From: Haematobacter massiliensis
GTDB lineage: Bacteria; Pseudomonadota; Alphaproteobacteria; Rhodobacterales; Rhodobacteraceae
Length of the DNA: 64,000 nucleotides
Assembly: GCF_000740795.1 (NCBI RefSeq)
Contig: NZ_JGYG01000008.1
Coordinates: 62,001-126,000 of the forward strand
Reading direction: 5' to 3'
This document shows positions 24,703 to 34,728 of the stretch, piece after piece (positions within the stretch are counted from its first letter, which is position 1; the number at the start of each line of letters is the position of its first letter). The notes under the pieces are model-generated. The model was not told where the DNA came from, searched no databases, and saw only the letters and a program-made list of their open reading frames with translations. Both the position numbers and the translations under genes were made by a program.

Positions 24703-25661
24703 CCGTGACGCTCTCCGATATTCACGCCGCCCGTCACCTTATTGCGGGTCATGTGGCCGAAACGCCGATCATCCGCGACGATGCCCTGTCCGACGCGCTT
24801 GGCCATCCGGTTCTGCTGAAATGCGAATACCGGCAGACCACCGGTGCCTTCAAGCTGCGGGGCGCGACAAACGCCATCCTGACGCGGGATGTATCGCGCG
24901 GGGTCATCACCGCATCGACCGGCAATCATGGCCGGGCCGTCGCCTATGCGGCGCAGCGGCTCGGGGTGCCGGCCACGGTATGCCTCTCGCGTCTTGTTCC
25001 CCCCGACAAGGTCCGGGCGATCCGCGATCTCGGAGCAGATGTGCGCGTCATCGGCGCCAGTCAGGACGAGGCGATGGCCGAGGTCATCCGTGCCGTCAGC
25101 CATGACGGCATGGCCTATATCCCGCCCTTCGACGATCCTGCCGTCGTTGCGGGACAGGGCACCATCGGTCTGGAAATCGGGACGCCCGCGGCCGTTCTGG
25201 TGCCGCTGTCGGGCGGGGGGCTGGCCGCCGGCATCGCGGTCGCGATCAAGGCGATCTCTCCCGCGACGCGCGTGATCGGGCTGACGATGGAAAACGGCGC
25301 GGCGATGGCTGCAAGCCTCCGTGCAGGGCGGCCCGTCAAAGTGGCGGAGACCCGCAGCCTCGCCGACAGTCTGGGTGGCGGGATCGGAGTGGACAACCAC
25401 GTGACCTTTCCGCTTTGCCGGGCGCTGCTGGACGACGTGATCCTGCTGACCGAGGCCGAGATCGCCGAGGGGATCCGCCATCTCGGCCGCGCTGGACATC
25501 TGGTGGAGGGGGCAGGGGCCGTCGGCACGGCGGCATTGCTGGCCGGCAAGGTGCCGACTGATATCCGCGCGGATGGTCCGATCGTCACCATCCTGTCGGG
25601 CGGGAACATCGACCCCGCCTTGCACGCCCGCGTCATGGCAGGGGCATCGGAGGCCGCATGA
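24699..25661 (+). CDS. eutB: EutB, threonine dehydratase-like PLP enzyme
   Basis: 320 residues, fold-type II PLP enzyme. TGAFKLRGATNAIL carries the Schiff-base Lys, STGNHGRAVAYAAQRLG binds substrate, and VPLSGGGLAAGIAVAIK is the phosphate loop. In the ectoine operon it is named hydroxyectoine utilization dehydratase and is thought to act on 5-hydroxyectoine (proposed from context in related organisms). Start and stop overlap eutA and eutC by ATGA. Confidence 0.9.
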   Translation: MTVTLSDIHAARHLIAGHVAETPIIRDDALSDALGHPVLLKCEYRQTTGAFKLRGATNAILTRDVSRGVITASTGNHGRAVAYAAQRLGVPATVCLSRLVPPDKVRAIRDLGADVRVIGASQDEAMAEVIRAVSHDGMAYIPPFDDPAVVAGQGTIGLEIGTPAAVLVPLSGGGLAAGIAVAIKAISPATRVIGLTMENGAAMAASLRAGRPVKVAETRSLADSLGGGIGVDNHVTFPLCRALLDDVILLTEAEIAEGIRHLGRAGHLVEGAGAVGTAALLAGKVPTDIRADGPIVTILSGGNIDPALHARVMAGASEAA

Positions 25662-26626
25662 GACCACCCGTCAAGATCCTGACCGAAGCCGATCTGCGGG
25701 CGCTCGTGCCGCTCGACGCGGAGGCCGTCGCCTGCATTCGCGATGCCTTCGTGGCTCTGGCGACAAAGCCGGTCGCGATGCCGCCTATCCTGCGCCTCGA
25801 CATTCCCGAACACCGGGGCGAGGTCGATGTGAAGACCGCCTATGTGCCGGGTCTTTCGCATTTCGCCATCAAGATCTCGCCAGGCTTCTTCGGCAACCCC
25901 GCGCTCGGCCTGCCCTCCACGAACGGCATGATGGTGGTATTGTCCGCCACAACTGGCCTCGTTGAGGCGTTGCTGCTCGATAACGGCTACCTGACCGACA
26001 TCCGCACCGCTGCCGCCGGGGCCGTCGCCGCAGATGCGCTGGCCCGCCCGAATGCCACGCGAGCAGCGATCCTTGGCGCAGGCATGCAGGCGCGGATGCA
26101 GTTGCAGGCGCTGGCGCTGGTACGTCCGCTGGCCGGGGCAACGGTCTGGGCGCGCGATGCCGGCAGAGCACACGCCTTCGCGGCGGAGATGACGGCAACG
26201 CTGCCCTTCCCCGTGAGCGCCGCAGTCACCGTCCACGAGGCGACCGAACAGGCGGATGTCGTCGTCACGACCACACCGGCGACCGCCCCGATACTGCACC
26301 GGGTCGCGCCCGGCACCCATGTCACGGCCATGGGCTCGGATGCGGGCCACAAGAACGAGATTGCGCCCGAACTCGTCGCCGCCGCCCATTACGTCGCCGA
26401 TCGGCTGTCACAGACCCGCATGCTCGGGGAATTGCACCATGCCGGTCTTGCCGGTGACTTCCCCGAGCTTGGCCAGATCCTTGCAGGGCTGGCGCCGGGC
26501 CGCAGCGATGCCCTGCAGATCACATTGGCCGACCTGACCGGCACCGGCATTCAGGATACCGCCATTGCCACGCTTGCCCTTGCCCGCGCGTCCGGCGCGG
26601 GGGCTGGCCAGACCTTCACCCTCTGA
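25658..26626 (+). CDS. eutC: EutC, ornithine cyclodeaminase/mu-crystallin-like protein
   Basis: 322 residues with the Rossmann NAD-binding motif AAILGAGMQARMQLQALAL (about 130) and DIRTAAAGAVAADALARP before it, both typical of the ornithine cyclodeaminase family. KTAYVPGLSHFAIKISPGFF is the conserved N-terminal substrate segment. It is thought to reduce the intermediate produced by EutB and so return 5-hydroxyectoine carbon to the ectoine route (proposed). Overlaps eutB by ATGA; 10 nt separate it from doeA. Confidence 0.9.
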   Translation: MRPPVKILTEADLRALVPLDAEAVACIRDAFVALATKPVAMPPILRLDIPEHRGEVDVKTAYVPGLSHFAIKISPGFFGNPALGLPSTNGMMVVLSATTGLVEALLLDNGYLTDIRTAAAGAVAADALARPNATRAAILGAGMQARMQLQALALVRPLAGATVWARDAGRAHAFAAEMTATLPFPVSAAVTVHEATEQADVVVTTTPATAPILHRVAPGTHVTAMGSDAGHKNEIAPELVAAAHYVADRLSQTRMLGELHHAGLAGDFPELGQILAGLAPGRSDALQITLADLTGTGIQDTAIATLALARASGAGAGQTFTL

Positions 26627-26636
26627 AAGCAAACCC

Positions 26637-27818
26637 ATGAGCGATGTCGCATTGAAATTCACCCGTCAGGAGTATGCAGATCGCCTGACGAAGACACGGC
26701 GGGCGATGGAGGAAAGGGGCGTCGATCTTCTGATCGTCACCGATCCTTCGAACATGAACTGGCTTACCGGTTATGATGGATGGTCGTTCTATGTGCATCA
26801 ATGTGTCGTGGTTCCGCCGGAGGGAGAGCCGATCTTCTTCGGGCGCGCGATGGATGCGGTCGGAGCCCGGTTCACCGCATATCTGGCTGAGGCCAATATC
26901 ATCGGCTATCCCGACGACTACGTGCAGAATACGCAGAAGCACCCGATGGACCTGCTGTCGCAGATTATGACAGACAGAGGGTGGGGAACCCGCCGCATCG
27001 GCGTGGAGATGGACAATTACTGGTTCACCGCCGCAGCCTTTGCCGCCCTGCAAAAGCACCTGCCCGACGCGAAGTTCCATGACACCACTGGCCTCGTGAA
27101 CTGGCAGCGCGCCGTCAAATCCCCTACCGAACTGGACTACATGCGCAAGGCCGGAGCCATCGTGACCAAAATGCACGAGCGCATCTTCGAGAAGATCGAG
27201 CCGGGAATGCGGAAATGCGATCTGGTCGCGGAAATATACGATGCCGGGATCCGCGGCACGGAAAGTTTCGGCGGCGACTATCCGGCCATCGTGCCGCTGC
27301 TTCCCTCGGGGCGTGAGGCGGCGGCCGCACATCTGACGTGGGACGACAGGCCCATGCGGGCGGGGGAGGGCACCTTCTTCGAGATCGCGGGTTGCTACAA
27401 CCGCTACCACGCGCCGCTTTCGCGAACGGTGTTCCTGGGTAAGCCGCCGCAGGTGTTCCTCGATGGGGAACAGGCCGTTCTGGAGGGGATGGAGGCCGGG
27501 TTGGACACCGCGCGCGCGGGCAATACGTGCGAGCAGTTTGCCGGCGCCTTCTACGCCGTGCTCAGGAAATACGGCATCATCAAGGACGGGCGCACGGGCT
27601 ACGGCATCGGCGTCAGCTATCCGCCGGACTGGGGCGAGCGGACCATGTCGCTGCGCCCCGGTGATCGGACAGTGCTGCAACCGGGCATGACATTCCATTT
27701 CATGACCGGCCTTTGGTCGGAGGAGATGGGACTGGAGATCACCGAGAGCATTGCAATCACCGAAGGCGCGCCGGAGCTTCTGGCCTCGGTGCCGCGCAAG
27801 CTGTTCGTGAAGGACTGA
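26637..27818 (+). CDS. doeA: Ectoine hydrolase DoeA (EutD)
   Basis: 393 residues, M24 (pita-bread) peptidase fold with an N-terminal creatinase-like domain (ERGVDLLIVTDPSNMNWLTG, GYDGWSFYVHQCVVV) and a C-terminal catalytic domain (about 160-390). It opens the ectoine ring to N-acetyl-diaminobutyrate forms (alpha- and gamma-ADABA); alpha-ADABA is the inducer sensed by EnuR. Start MSDVALKFTRQEYADRL matches the family N terminus. It sits between eutC and doeB (4-nt gap). Confidence 0.94.
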   Translation: MSDVALKFTRQEYADRLTKTRRAMEERGVDLLIVTDPSNMNWLTGYDGWSFYVHQCVVVPPEGEPIFFGRAMDAVGARFTAYLAEANIIGYPDDYVQNTQKHPMDLLSQIMTDRGWGTRRIGVEMDNYWFTAAAFAALQKHLPDAKFHDTTGLVNWQRAVKSPTELDYMRKAGAIVTKMHERIFEKIEPGMRKCDLVAEIYDAGIRGTESFGGDYPAIVPLLPSGREAAAAHLTWDDRPMRAGEGTFFEIAGCYNRYHAPLSRTVFLGKPPQVFLDGEQAVLEGMEAGLDTARAGNTCEQFAGAFYAVLRKYGIIKDGRTGYGIGVSYPPDWGERTMSLRPGDRTVLQPGMTFHFMTGLWSEEMGLEITESIAITEGAPELLASVPRKLFVKD

Positions 27819-27822
27819 CGCG

Positions 27823-28839
27823 ATGCTGCCCGTGCAGATGCAACTGATCCCCTCTCCGATCACCGCAACGGTGGACTTCGCGGCCCCCGGGGTTCAGCAC
27901 GGATACCTGCGGCTCCCCTATTCGCGCGATGATGCGGCCTGGGGGTCGATCATGACCCCGATTACCGTCGTCAACAACGGCGACGGTCCCACCGCGCTGC
28001 TGACAGGGGCAAATCACGGTGATGAATACGAAGGCCCGATCGCATTGTTCGATCTCGCCTCCACGCTACGGGCAGAGGATGTATCGGGGCGGATCATCAT
28101 CATTCCCGCCATGAACTATCCCGCCTTCGGCGCGGGGACGCGGACCTCTCCCATCGACCGGGGAAATCTCAACCGGAGCTTCCCGGGCCGCCCGGACGGT
28201 TCCGTCACACAGAAGATCGCGGACTATTTCCAAAGGGTGCTTCTACCCATGTCCGATATCATACTGGACTTTCATTCCGGCGGCAAAACGCTGGATTTCC
28301 TGCCCTATTGCGCGGCCCATATCCTGCCTGACAAACGACAGGAGGCACAGAGTTTCGATCTCGTGCGGGCCTTTGGCGCGCCCTGGTCGGTCAGGATGCT
28401 CGAGATCGACGCGGTCGGCATGTATGACACTGCGGCGGAGGAGATGGGCAAGATATTCGTCACCACCGAACTGGGTGGCGGCGGGACGGCTACATCGCAT
28501 ACGGCAGGCATCGCGAAACGCGGACTGAAGAACCTGCTGATTGCTGCTGGCCTGCTGAAAGGCGATGTCGATGTGCAATCCACCCAATGGCTCGACATGC
28601 CGGATGCCAACTGCTTCACCTTTGCGGAAGACGGTGGACTGATCGAATTCCTTGCCGATCTGGGCGATCACGTCGTTCAGGGTCAGCCCGTCGCCCGCAT
28701 TTTTCCCGTCTCACGCACCGGACTACCGCCCGTCATAGTCACTGCCGGACGTGCCGGGGTGATGATGGCGCGGCATTTTCCGGGCATCGTCAAGCCAGGC
28801 GACTGCGTTGCCGTCATCGGCGTGGAGGTGGAGGGATGA
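27823..28839 (+). CDS. doeB: N-alpha-acetyl-L-2,4-diaminobutyrate deacetylase DoeB (EutE)
   Basis: 338 residues, zinc-dependent carboxypeptidase-like amidase of the AstE/aspartoacylase family. TGANHGDEYEGPIALFDLA carries the His-x2-Glu zinc pair (about residues 65-68), and LDFHSGGKTLDFLP the third ligand. It removes acetate from alpha-ADABA to give L-2,4-diaminobutyrate. The stop overlaps doeC by ATGA (28836). Confidence 0.94.
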   Translation: MLPVQMQLIPSPITATVDFAAPGVQHGYLRLPYSRDDAAWGSIMTPITVVNNGDGPTALLTGANHGDEYEGPIALFDLASTLRAEDVSGRIIIIPAMNYPAFGAGTRTSPIDRGNLNRSFPGRPDGSVTQKIADYFQRVLLPMSDIILDFHSGGKTLDFLPYCAAHILPDKRQEAQSFDLVRAFGAPWSVRMLEIDAVGMYDTAAEEMGKIFVTTELGGGGTATSHTAGIAKRGLKNLLIAAGLLKGDVDVQSTQWLDMPDANCFTFAEDGGLIEFLADLGDHVVQGQPVARIFPVSRTGLPPVIVTAGRAGVMMARHFPGIVKPGDCVAVIGVEVEG

Positions 28840-30287
28840 TCTCCGACAACACCCTCTGGCGGGAGGACGCCTTTGTCGATGGCAGGTGGATCGGGGCAGA
28901 GCGCTTCGCCGTCACCGATCCGGCCACCGGCGAGACCATCGCGCAGATGGCAAAGCTGGATGCCGCAGGCGCCCGCGCCGCCGTCGATGCCGCCGCTGCC
29001 GCGTTTCCTGCCTGGGCGCTCGCGCTGCCGCAGGAACGCGCGGCGGTTCTCCACAGATGGTTCCTGCTCCTGCGCGACAGCCGAGAGGATCTGGCCAGGA
29101 TCATGACGGCGGAACAGGGCAAACCCCTCTCGGAATCGCGCGGGGAAATCGATTACGCCGCGAGCTTCGTCGAATTCTATGCCGAGGAAGCCAAGCGACC
29201 GAATATCGAAAGCGTGACCTCCCATCTTTCGACGGCAGAGATGGAACTGTGGCGCGAACCCCTTGGCGTCGCCGCGCTTATCACGCCATGGAACTTCCCC
29301 TGCGCGATGATCACCCGTAAAGCGGCGGCCGCGCTGGCGGCGGGCTGCTCCGTGGTCATTCACCCTTCCGCCGAAACGCCGCTTTCTGCGACGGCGCTTG
29401 CAGAGCTGGCCCATCGTGCAGGCTTCCCGCCCGGCGTCTTCAACGTCGTCACGGGCGATGCGCCCGAGATCGTCGGCGCATGGTGCGGCGATGCACGCGT
29501 CCGGGCGCTGTCCTTTACCGGATCGACCGAAATCGGCAAGCTGCTGTATCGGCAGTCATCCGACACGGTGAAGCGGCTGGTGCTTGAACTGGGAGGACAT
29601 GCGCCTTTCATCGCCTTTGCCGATTGCGATCTCGACCTTGCGGTGGACGAGGCGATTAAGGCCAAATTCGCCACATCGGGGCAGGATTGCCTCGGCGCCA
29701 ACCGCTTTCTCGTAGAGCGGCCCATTTACGAGGATTTTTGTAACCGCTTCGCGCAGGCGGCCGCAGCGCTTACCCTCGGCCCCGGCGATCAGGACCGTGA
29801 TCTCGGCCCCCTGATGAACGAAGCCGCGGTTCTCAAGCAGGAGGAGCACGTGGCAGATGCCCTGTCGCTCGGCGCGCGATTGCTGACCGGTGGCAGGCGG
29901 GACGTGCAGGGGCGGCTGTTCTATCAGCCCACGGTTCTTGCCGATGTTCCGTCTGATGCGTTGATCTTCCGTCAGGAAACCTTCGGCCCGGTCGCGGCGA
30001 TTGCTCCCTTCGATACCGAAGAACAGGCGCTCGCGATCGCGAATGCAACCGAATACGGCCTTGTCGCCTATGTCCATTCGCGTGACCCGCGCCGGATCTA
30101 CCGCCTGAGCCGGTCGCTGCAATTCGGCATGGTCGCCGTGAACCGCACCAAGGTTACGGGCGCGCCGATCCCATTCGGTGGCATGAAGCAATCCGGTCTG
30201 GGCCGCGAGGGCAGCCGTCACGGCATGGAGGCCTTTACCGAAATCAAATATGTCTGCCGCGACTGGGCAGACAACAGGAGGGCATGA
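28836..30287 (+). CDS. doeC: Aldehyde dehydrogenase DoeC (aspartate-semialdehyde to aspartate)
   Basis: 483 residues, NAD(P)-dependent aldehyde dehydrogenase. Motifs are ITPWNFPCAMITRKAAAALA, FTGSTEIGK, the base Glu in LVLELGGHAPFIA, the nucleophile Cys in SGQDCLGANRF, and QETFGPVAAI. In ectoine degradation DoeC oxidises L-aspartate-semialdehyde made by DoeD to L-aspartate. It resembles succinate-semialdehyde dehydrogenases, so the assignment rests on context as well as family. Overlaps both neighbours. Confidence 0.9.
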   Translation: MISDNTLWREDAFVDGRWIGAERFAVTDPATGETIAQMAKLDAAGARAAVDAAAAAFPAWALALPQERAAVLHRWFLLLRDSREDLARIMTAEQGKPLSESRGEIDYAASFVEFYAEEAKRPNIESVTSHLSTAEMELWREPLGVAALITPWNFPCAMITRKAAAALAAGCSVVIHPSAETPLSATALAELAHRAGFPPGVFNVVTGDAPEIVGAWCGDARVRALSFTGSTEIGKLLYRQSSDTVKRLVLELGGHAPFIAFADCDLDLAVDEAIKAKFATSGQDCLGANRFLVERPIYEDFCNRFAQAAAALTLGPGDQDRDLGPLMNEAAVLKQEEHVADALSLGARLLTGGRRDVQGRLFYQPTVLADVPSDALIFRQETFGPVAAIAPFDTEEQALAIANATEYGLVAYVHSRDPRRIYRLSRSLQFGMVAVNRTKVTGAPIPFGGMKQSGLGREGSRHGMEAFTEIKYVCRDWADNRRA

Positions 30288-30289
30288 GA

Positions 30290-31660
30290 ATGCTGACCAA
30301 TGACGAACTGTCCAAATGGGACCGCGAGAGCCTGTTTCACCCTTCGACCAACCTTGGCCAATTCGCCCGCGGAGAGGGCGCGCAGCGCATCATCAAGGGC
30401 GCTGAGGGTGTGCATATCATCGATCGCGACGGCAATCGTCTGCTTGACGGATTTGCCGGTCTCTACTGCGTGAACGTCGGCTATGGCCGCAGGGAGATCG
30501 CAGATGCCATCGCCAGACAGGCGGAGGAGCTGGCCTATTACCACGCCTATGCGGGGAACGGGTCGGAGGCGGCGATCACGCTGGCCAAGATGGTGATGGA
30601 CCGCGCACCCAAGGGAATGGCACGGGTCTATTTCGGCTTGGGCGGGTCTGACGCCAATGAAACCAACATCAAGCTCGTCTGGTATTACAACAACATACGC
30701 GGCTTGCCGGAGAAGAAGAAGATCATCAGCCGTTGGCGCGGATATCACGGCTCCGGCCTGATGACGGGGAGCCTGACCGGACTCGATCTGTTCCACAAGA
30801 AGTTCGACCTGCCCCTGGCACAGGTGATCCATACGGAAGCGCCCTACTACTTCCGCCGCAGCGATCCCGGAATGACCGAGGAACAGTTCAGCGCCCATTG
30901 CGCCGATGCGCTGGAAAAGCTGATCGTCTCAGAAGGGGCAAGTACCATCGCCGCCTTTGTCGGTGAGCCCGTGCTGGGCACAGGGGGTATCGTTCCGCCG
31001 CCCGCGGGTTATTGGGATGCGATCCAGAAAGTGCTGGAGAAACACGATATCCTGCTCATCGCGGATGAGGTGGTGACCGGGTTCGGGCGGCTCGGGAGCA
31101 TGTTCGGCAGTGACCACTATGGCATGGCGCCCGATATCATCACCTGCGCCAAGGGTCTGACCAGTGCCTATGCGCCGCTCTCGGGGTCCATCATCGGCCA
31201 GCGGGTCTGGGAGGTGCTGATGCAGGGCACGGATGAGAATGGCGTGCTGGGCCATGGCTGGACCTATTCGGCCCATCCTCTCGGTGCAGCGGCAGGTATC
31301 GCCAACCTGAACCTCATCGACGAGCTGGATCTGGTGGGCAATGCCTCCCGCGTCGGGGCCTATCTGAATGCCGGGATGAAAGCCGCGCTGGGGGATCACG
31401 TCCATGTCGGTGATATCCGGGGGGAGGGCATGCTGTGCGCCGTCGAACTGGTAAAGGATCGCGATGCCCGCACGTTCTTCGACCCATCGGATGGCACCGG
31501 CGCGAAAGTGGTGGCCGAGATGCTGAAGAACGGTGTCATCGCCCGCGCCATGCCGCAGGGCGACATTTTGGGTTTCGCGCCCCCCCTGTGCCTGACCGAG
31601 GCGGAAGCCGATACCATCGTCGGTGTTACCGCAGATGCCGTCCGCAAGACGCTGGGTTAG
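30290..31660 (+). CDS. doeD: Diaminobutyrate transaminase DoeD
   Basis: 456 residues, class III PLP aminotransferase. Motifs are YFGLGGSDANETNIKLVWYY, RWRGYHGSGLMTGSLTG, LLIADEVVTGFGRLGS and DIITCAKGLTSAYAPLSG with the catalytic Lys. It converts L-2,4-diaminobutyrate to aspartate-semialdehyde. ATG 30290 was chosen because AGGAGGG (30276-30282) is 7 nt upstream; an in-frame ATG at 30284 is only 1 nt from it. Last gene of the operon. Confidence 0.92.
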   Translation: MLTNDELSKWDRESLFHPSTNLGQFARGEGAQRIIKGAEGVHIIDRDGNRLLDGFAGLYCVNVGYGRREIADAIARQAEELAYYHAYAGNGSEAAITLAKMVMDRAPKGMARVYFGLGGSDANETNIKLVWYYNNIRGLPEKKKIISRWRGYHGSGLMTGSLTGLDLFHKKFDLPLAQVIHTEAPYYFRRSDPGMTEEQFSAHCADALEKLIVSEGASTIAAFVGEPVLGTGGIVPPPAGYWDAIQKVLEKHDILLIADEVVTGFGRLGSMFGSDHYGMAPDIITCAKGLTSAYAPLSGSIIGQRVWEVLMQGTDENGVLGHGWTYSAHPLGAAAGIANLNLIDELDLVGNASRVGAYLNAGMKAALGDHVHVGDIRGEGMLCAVELVKDRDARTFFDPSDGTGAKVVAEMLKNGVIARAMPQGDILGFAPPLCLTEAEADTIVGVTADAVRKTLG

Positions 31661-32074
31661 GGCTGGGACATGCGGTTTTGGCAAGTGGACCTATAAGCTC
31701 TGCTTGGAGCTCCGCGTCTGGATCGACAGGGCCTCATCGACAAGGCCTTTGTGCATTATCGGATAGATTCACGATAGCGGCGTTACAATTGCGGGCGAGT
31801 GGTTGTCTGACGCGTCATAAAGCCATCGGCATCGAGGGTGATGCTGTCTGCCCGGCGTCACTCCCGATGAGATCGATCCGATCCCAGCCCGGGGATCGGA
31901 CTGTGGTCGCGCGCCGTCGCAGTTCGGCGACCGCGCGGCCGAGATAGGGGCGATTGAAATGAGGTTGAGGGCGGCGTCTCGCATCTGTTGAGGTTCGAGG
32001 CCACGGTCGCGACATCGTTCGGGGAGGCGCTAGCCCAGATGCCACCCTCGATTTCGGCCGATCTGGTTCCTCCG
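31661..32074. other. Non-coding stretch after the ectoine operon
   Basis: No gene recognised. No strong terminator with a U-tract was identified. Codon patterns look degenerate on both strands. Confidence 0.35.
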
Positions 32075-32585
32075 GTATCTTCTACCCGCGATTTTCGCCT
32101 TGAAGACGTCGGCCGGAGTTCTCCAGCAGAGGTATCCCGGGCTGGTAAGGTCAGGCGGGGCAAAGGGTGCGCAACGCGCCCCGGCATTGGCTGCTCGCAG
32201 CAGTGCCGTTGCCGAGCCAGCGGGGCGGGGCGGGGCGGGCGCTCGCATTCTCGATCCAAACCCTTTTAGCAGGGAGACTGCCCATCGCAAAGTGAGCCAT
32301 CAGCACGCCATCGGTCCGATGGCGATGGCGAACGGTCTGGGCACTCACTTCTGCCTCGAGAAGCGGCCAGTCGCTGGGCGCGGACCCGCGCGCCGACCGG
32401 CGCGCATTCCGGGGCGGGGGCGCCAGCACCGTCGCGATCTGGGCCAGGATGGGTCTCGCCTGCTTCTCGGCATTCAGCACCACCGTAAAGCGGCTCATTC
32501 GCTTGATCATCGGGGTGACATTGGCCGGGTCGAACTCTTGGCGGGGCAGCGCCAGGTCAGCTTCCCGACGCCCGGATGCCTGCGA
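32075..32585 (-). pseudogene. IS30-family transposase remnant (C-terminal part)
   Basis: Reading on the minus strand, PRQEFDPANVTPMIKRMSRF, then TVVLNAEKQARPILAQIATV and LAPPPRNARRS, followed by SDWPLLEAEVSAQTV, correspond to the catalytic core of an IS30 transposase. After a frameshift near 32250 another frame gives LTSPGYLCWRTPADVFKAKI, matching the family C terminus (usual form LGWRTPAEVF). The TFDRG and FCDP motifs are mutated, so it cannot be active. Unlike the 18975-19380 remnant this one has a frameshift. Confidence 0.65.
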
Positions 32586-33473
32586 TGCGCGATCACGTCA
32601 GGCCGACACAGGATGCTGAGCCCAGCGGCGGACTTCGGCGGCGAATTTCGGCGGCGGTCGCCTGCGGCTCCGGCAGCGGGAGGGCAGGTGACGCCCTCGC
32701 GACCGCATGAAGCGCTCGGCCCGAACGGATCGCACGGCCGCAAGCTCCGCGTCCGGTGTTGCACCCGACTTGTGAAGTATCTCCGCGCCGACGTCTGGAA
32801 ACTTGGAAGCACGGGTATGCGCCAGCAGAGGCCAAGGAGGCGCGTGCATCCTCCAGCAAAATCACCTGGGCTGTACTTGCCCCGTAATAATGGAGAGGCA
32901 CGCAGGCGAGGCTCGGGGATTGGGGGTCGCCGCGGCCACGGGTTAGCACCTTTCACCTGCTGGTTCCTCAAGCCGCTTCGCCGCCTTGTAATGCTGGTCG
33001 GCGCGGTAGCCGGAGATAAGCGTGACGGTCAGGTCTCTGGTAGGCGGGTATTCTTTGAGACGTCGGGCGGTGCTGTCGGTTATAGCGGGCCAGGAAATCA
33101 CTCGCCCCGAATTTGGGGTCGGCAATATCGTGCAAAACGTGCTCATCCCGCCTCTCGCAAAGCTCCGTGATCGCGCGCGATGACATGGTGAGAGGAGCGA
33201 TGGTGGGTGAAATCGCTCGGCGCGGGAGGAGTAGAAAGCGGGTCTCGGCCTGACGGGACCGCCTCTGTCAGTTTCCTGGCGCAACCGCGCCATCTTCTTG
33301 TCGCAGAGCTTTTCCGCGATGGGCGGCGAAACGGCTCACCAGGCTTGCCCCTCTGGAGCTGCACACAGGAGCTCAGACGGGCCGCGCCCCGTCCGAGCAA
33401 GCCCGTAGGGGGTGTCGCCACGCGCGACAAGGCCGTGCTAACCTTGCGAAAATCGGACCGATGGAGAGATTGC
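32586..33473. other. Degenerate stretch, no intact gene
   Basis: About 890 nt. A minus-strand frame around 32945-33290 contains RRLKEYPPTRDLTVTLISGY and could be a fragment of a lost gene, but I recognise no family. The N-terminal half of the IS30 element at 32075-32585 should lie here if the element was once whole; it is not recognisable. Confidence 0.35.
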
Positions 33474-34043
33474 ATGGATGCCTACGGCCATCTTCGGATC
33501 TTACTGAGCCTGATCCTGGGGCTGGCGATCACGCGCGTCTTGTCGGGCCTGTCGCGCCATCTGCAAGACCCCCGCAAGACCGAACGGATGCACGGCCAGA
33601 TCGTCTGGTCGCTATCGCTGTTGCTGGGGGCGGTGCATTTCTGGTGGTGGGAATTCGCCCTTCGTCTCATCGAGGGCTGGAATTTCGGGGTCTATCTGTT
33701 CGTGCTGTCCTATGCGTCGCTGTTCTTTCTGATGGCGACGCTGCTCTATCCCGATCACATTCAGGATCAGGCCGAGCGCGAGGTGTTTTTCGTCCGGCGC
33801 AGGCGCGCGTTCTTTGGCATTTTCGCGCTGTCCTTCGTGTTCGACCTGTTTGACACTTCGCTGAAGGGGCAGGACTATATGGCCAAGCTGGGCGCAGCTT
33901 ATTTCGCGCGGCTCGGCATAGGGCTTGTGATTGCCTTCATCAGTATGCGCACCGAAGACAGCCGCCGGTTGATGTGGCTGGGCGTGGTCTGGCTGATCAT
34001 CGATATCATCTGGATCGCCAGGCATTATGGGGTGCTGGGCTAG
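33474..34043 (+). CDS. Conserved-looking integral membrane protein, function unknown
   Basis: 189 residues with about five or six predicted membrane helices: LRILLSLILGLAITRVLSGL, IVWSLSLLLGAVHFWWWEFA, GVYLFVLSYASLFFLMATLL, AFFGIFALSFVFDLF, YFARLGIGLVIAFISM, MWLGVVWLIIDIIWIA. ATG at 33474 is preceded by GGAGAG. No signal peptide or known motif is seen and no neighbour indicates a role. It is flanked by decayed DNA on both sides but is itself intact, so it is probably real and expressed on its own. Confidence 0.7.
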   Translation: MDAYGHLRILLSLILGLAITRVLSGLSRHLQDPRKTERMHGQIVWSLSLLLGAVHFWWWEFALRLIEGWNFGVYLFVLSYASLFFLMATLLYPDHIQDQAEREVFFVRRRRAFFGIFALSFVFDLFDTSLKGQDYMAKLGAAYFARLGIGLVIAFISMRTEDSRRLMWLGVVWLIIDIIWIARHYGVLG

Positions 34044-34728
34044 CGCCCGCCCTATGCCGATCCTCCGCGCAAGGACGCTGCAGAGCGATTCAGCTTTCTT
34101 GATCACCGGCTCTCCGTACCCTGCACAGCCTCATACTACCGGGCGCGTGGCCCTCTCTGCTCCGAGCAGAAGCAGGACCAAAGGAAAACCCGCCTGAAGA
34201 TTGTTGGGCTGAGGCCCTTGCGCGCGAATTGCTTCTTCACCTTGCGCACCTCCACCCGCCTGACCCATCGCGCGGTTTTGCCCTGAGGGTGCGGAGTCAC
34301 GCTGCTGCCACCACTGGATGGAGAGCCACCCCTGTTCGTCCCTCGACGCGACAGCGGGGTGGGGGCGGGAGACCTATGACGCGGGTCGTTTCCATCTTTG
34401 GCGAGATGACGGGTGATCCTCAACTTCAACCAGGCCCTCAACCGGCGCTGCGCCTTTACCGGCCTTGCCACCTGCTCGCTGCGGCCACCGGAAAACCTGC
34501 TGCCCTTCGCCCCTCGTGTCCGGGAACGCGCGCCGGTCTGGACGAACGCGCCCTGAGTCATCGGACGTGCCGCCGGGGCCGCGGTCTGGCCACCCGGGGA
34601 ACGTTGGAAGGCGATTGCCGATGACGGCCGGGAGATGCGGCCACCTGTGAGCATGGGGGGAAGGAGAGAGATCTTCTCTGCCGTCGGGCAACTTTGGAAA
34701 TACACCAATTATCTATTAACGTAGTATT
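34044..34728. other. Non-coding or decayed stretch
   Basis: About 700 nt between the membrane protein and the flavin monooxygenase. Arg-rich open frames on both strands look like GC artefacts. The last about 60 nt become AT-rich and form the promoter of the next operon. Confidence 0.4.

Noticed and set aside
34136-34708. 190-residue minus-strand frame as a possible gene
   Set aside because: Arg/Ser/Pro-rich, no family motif, no ribosome site, covers the promoter of the monooxygenase operon.
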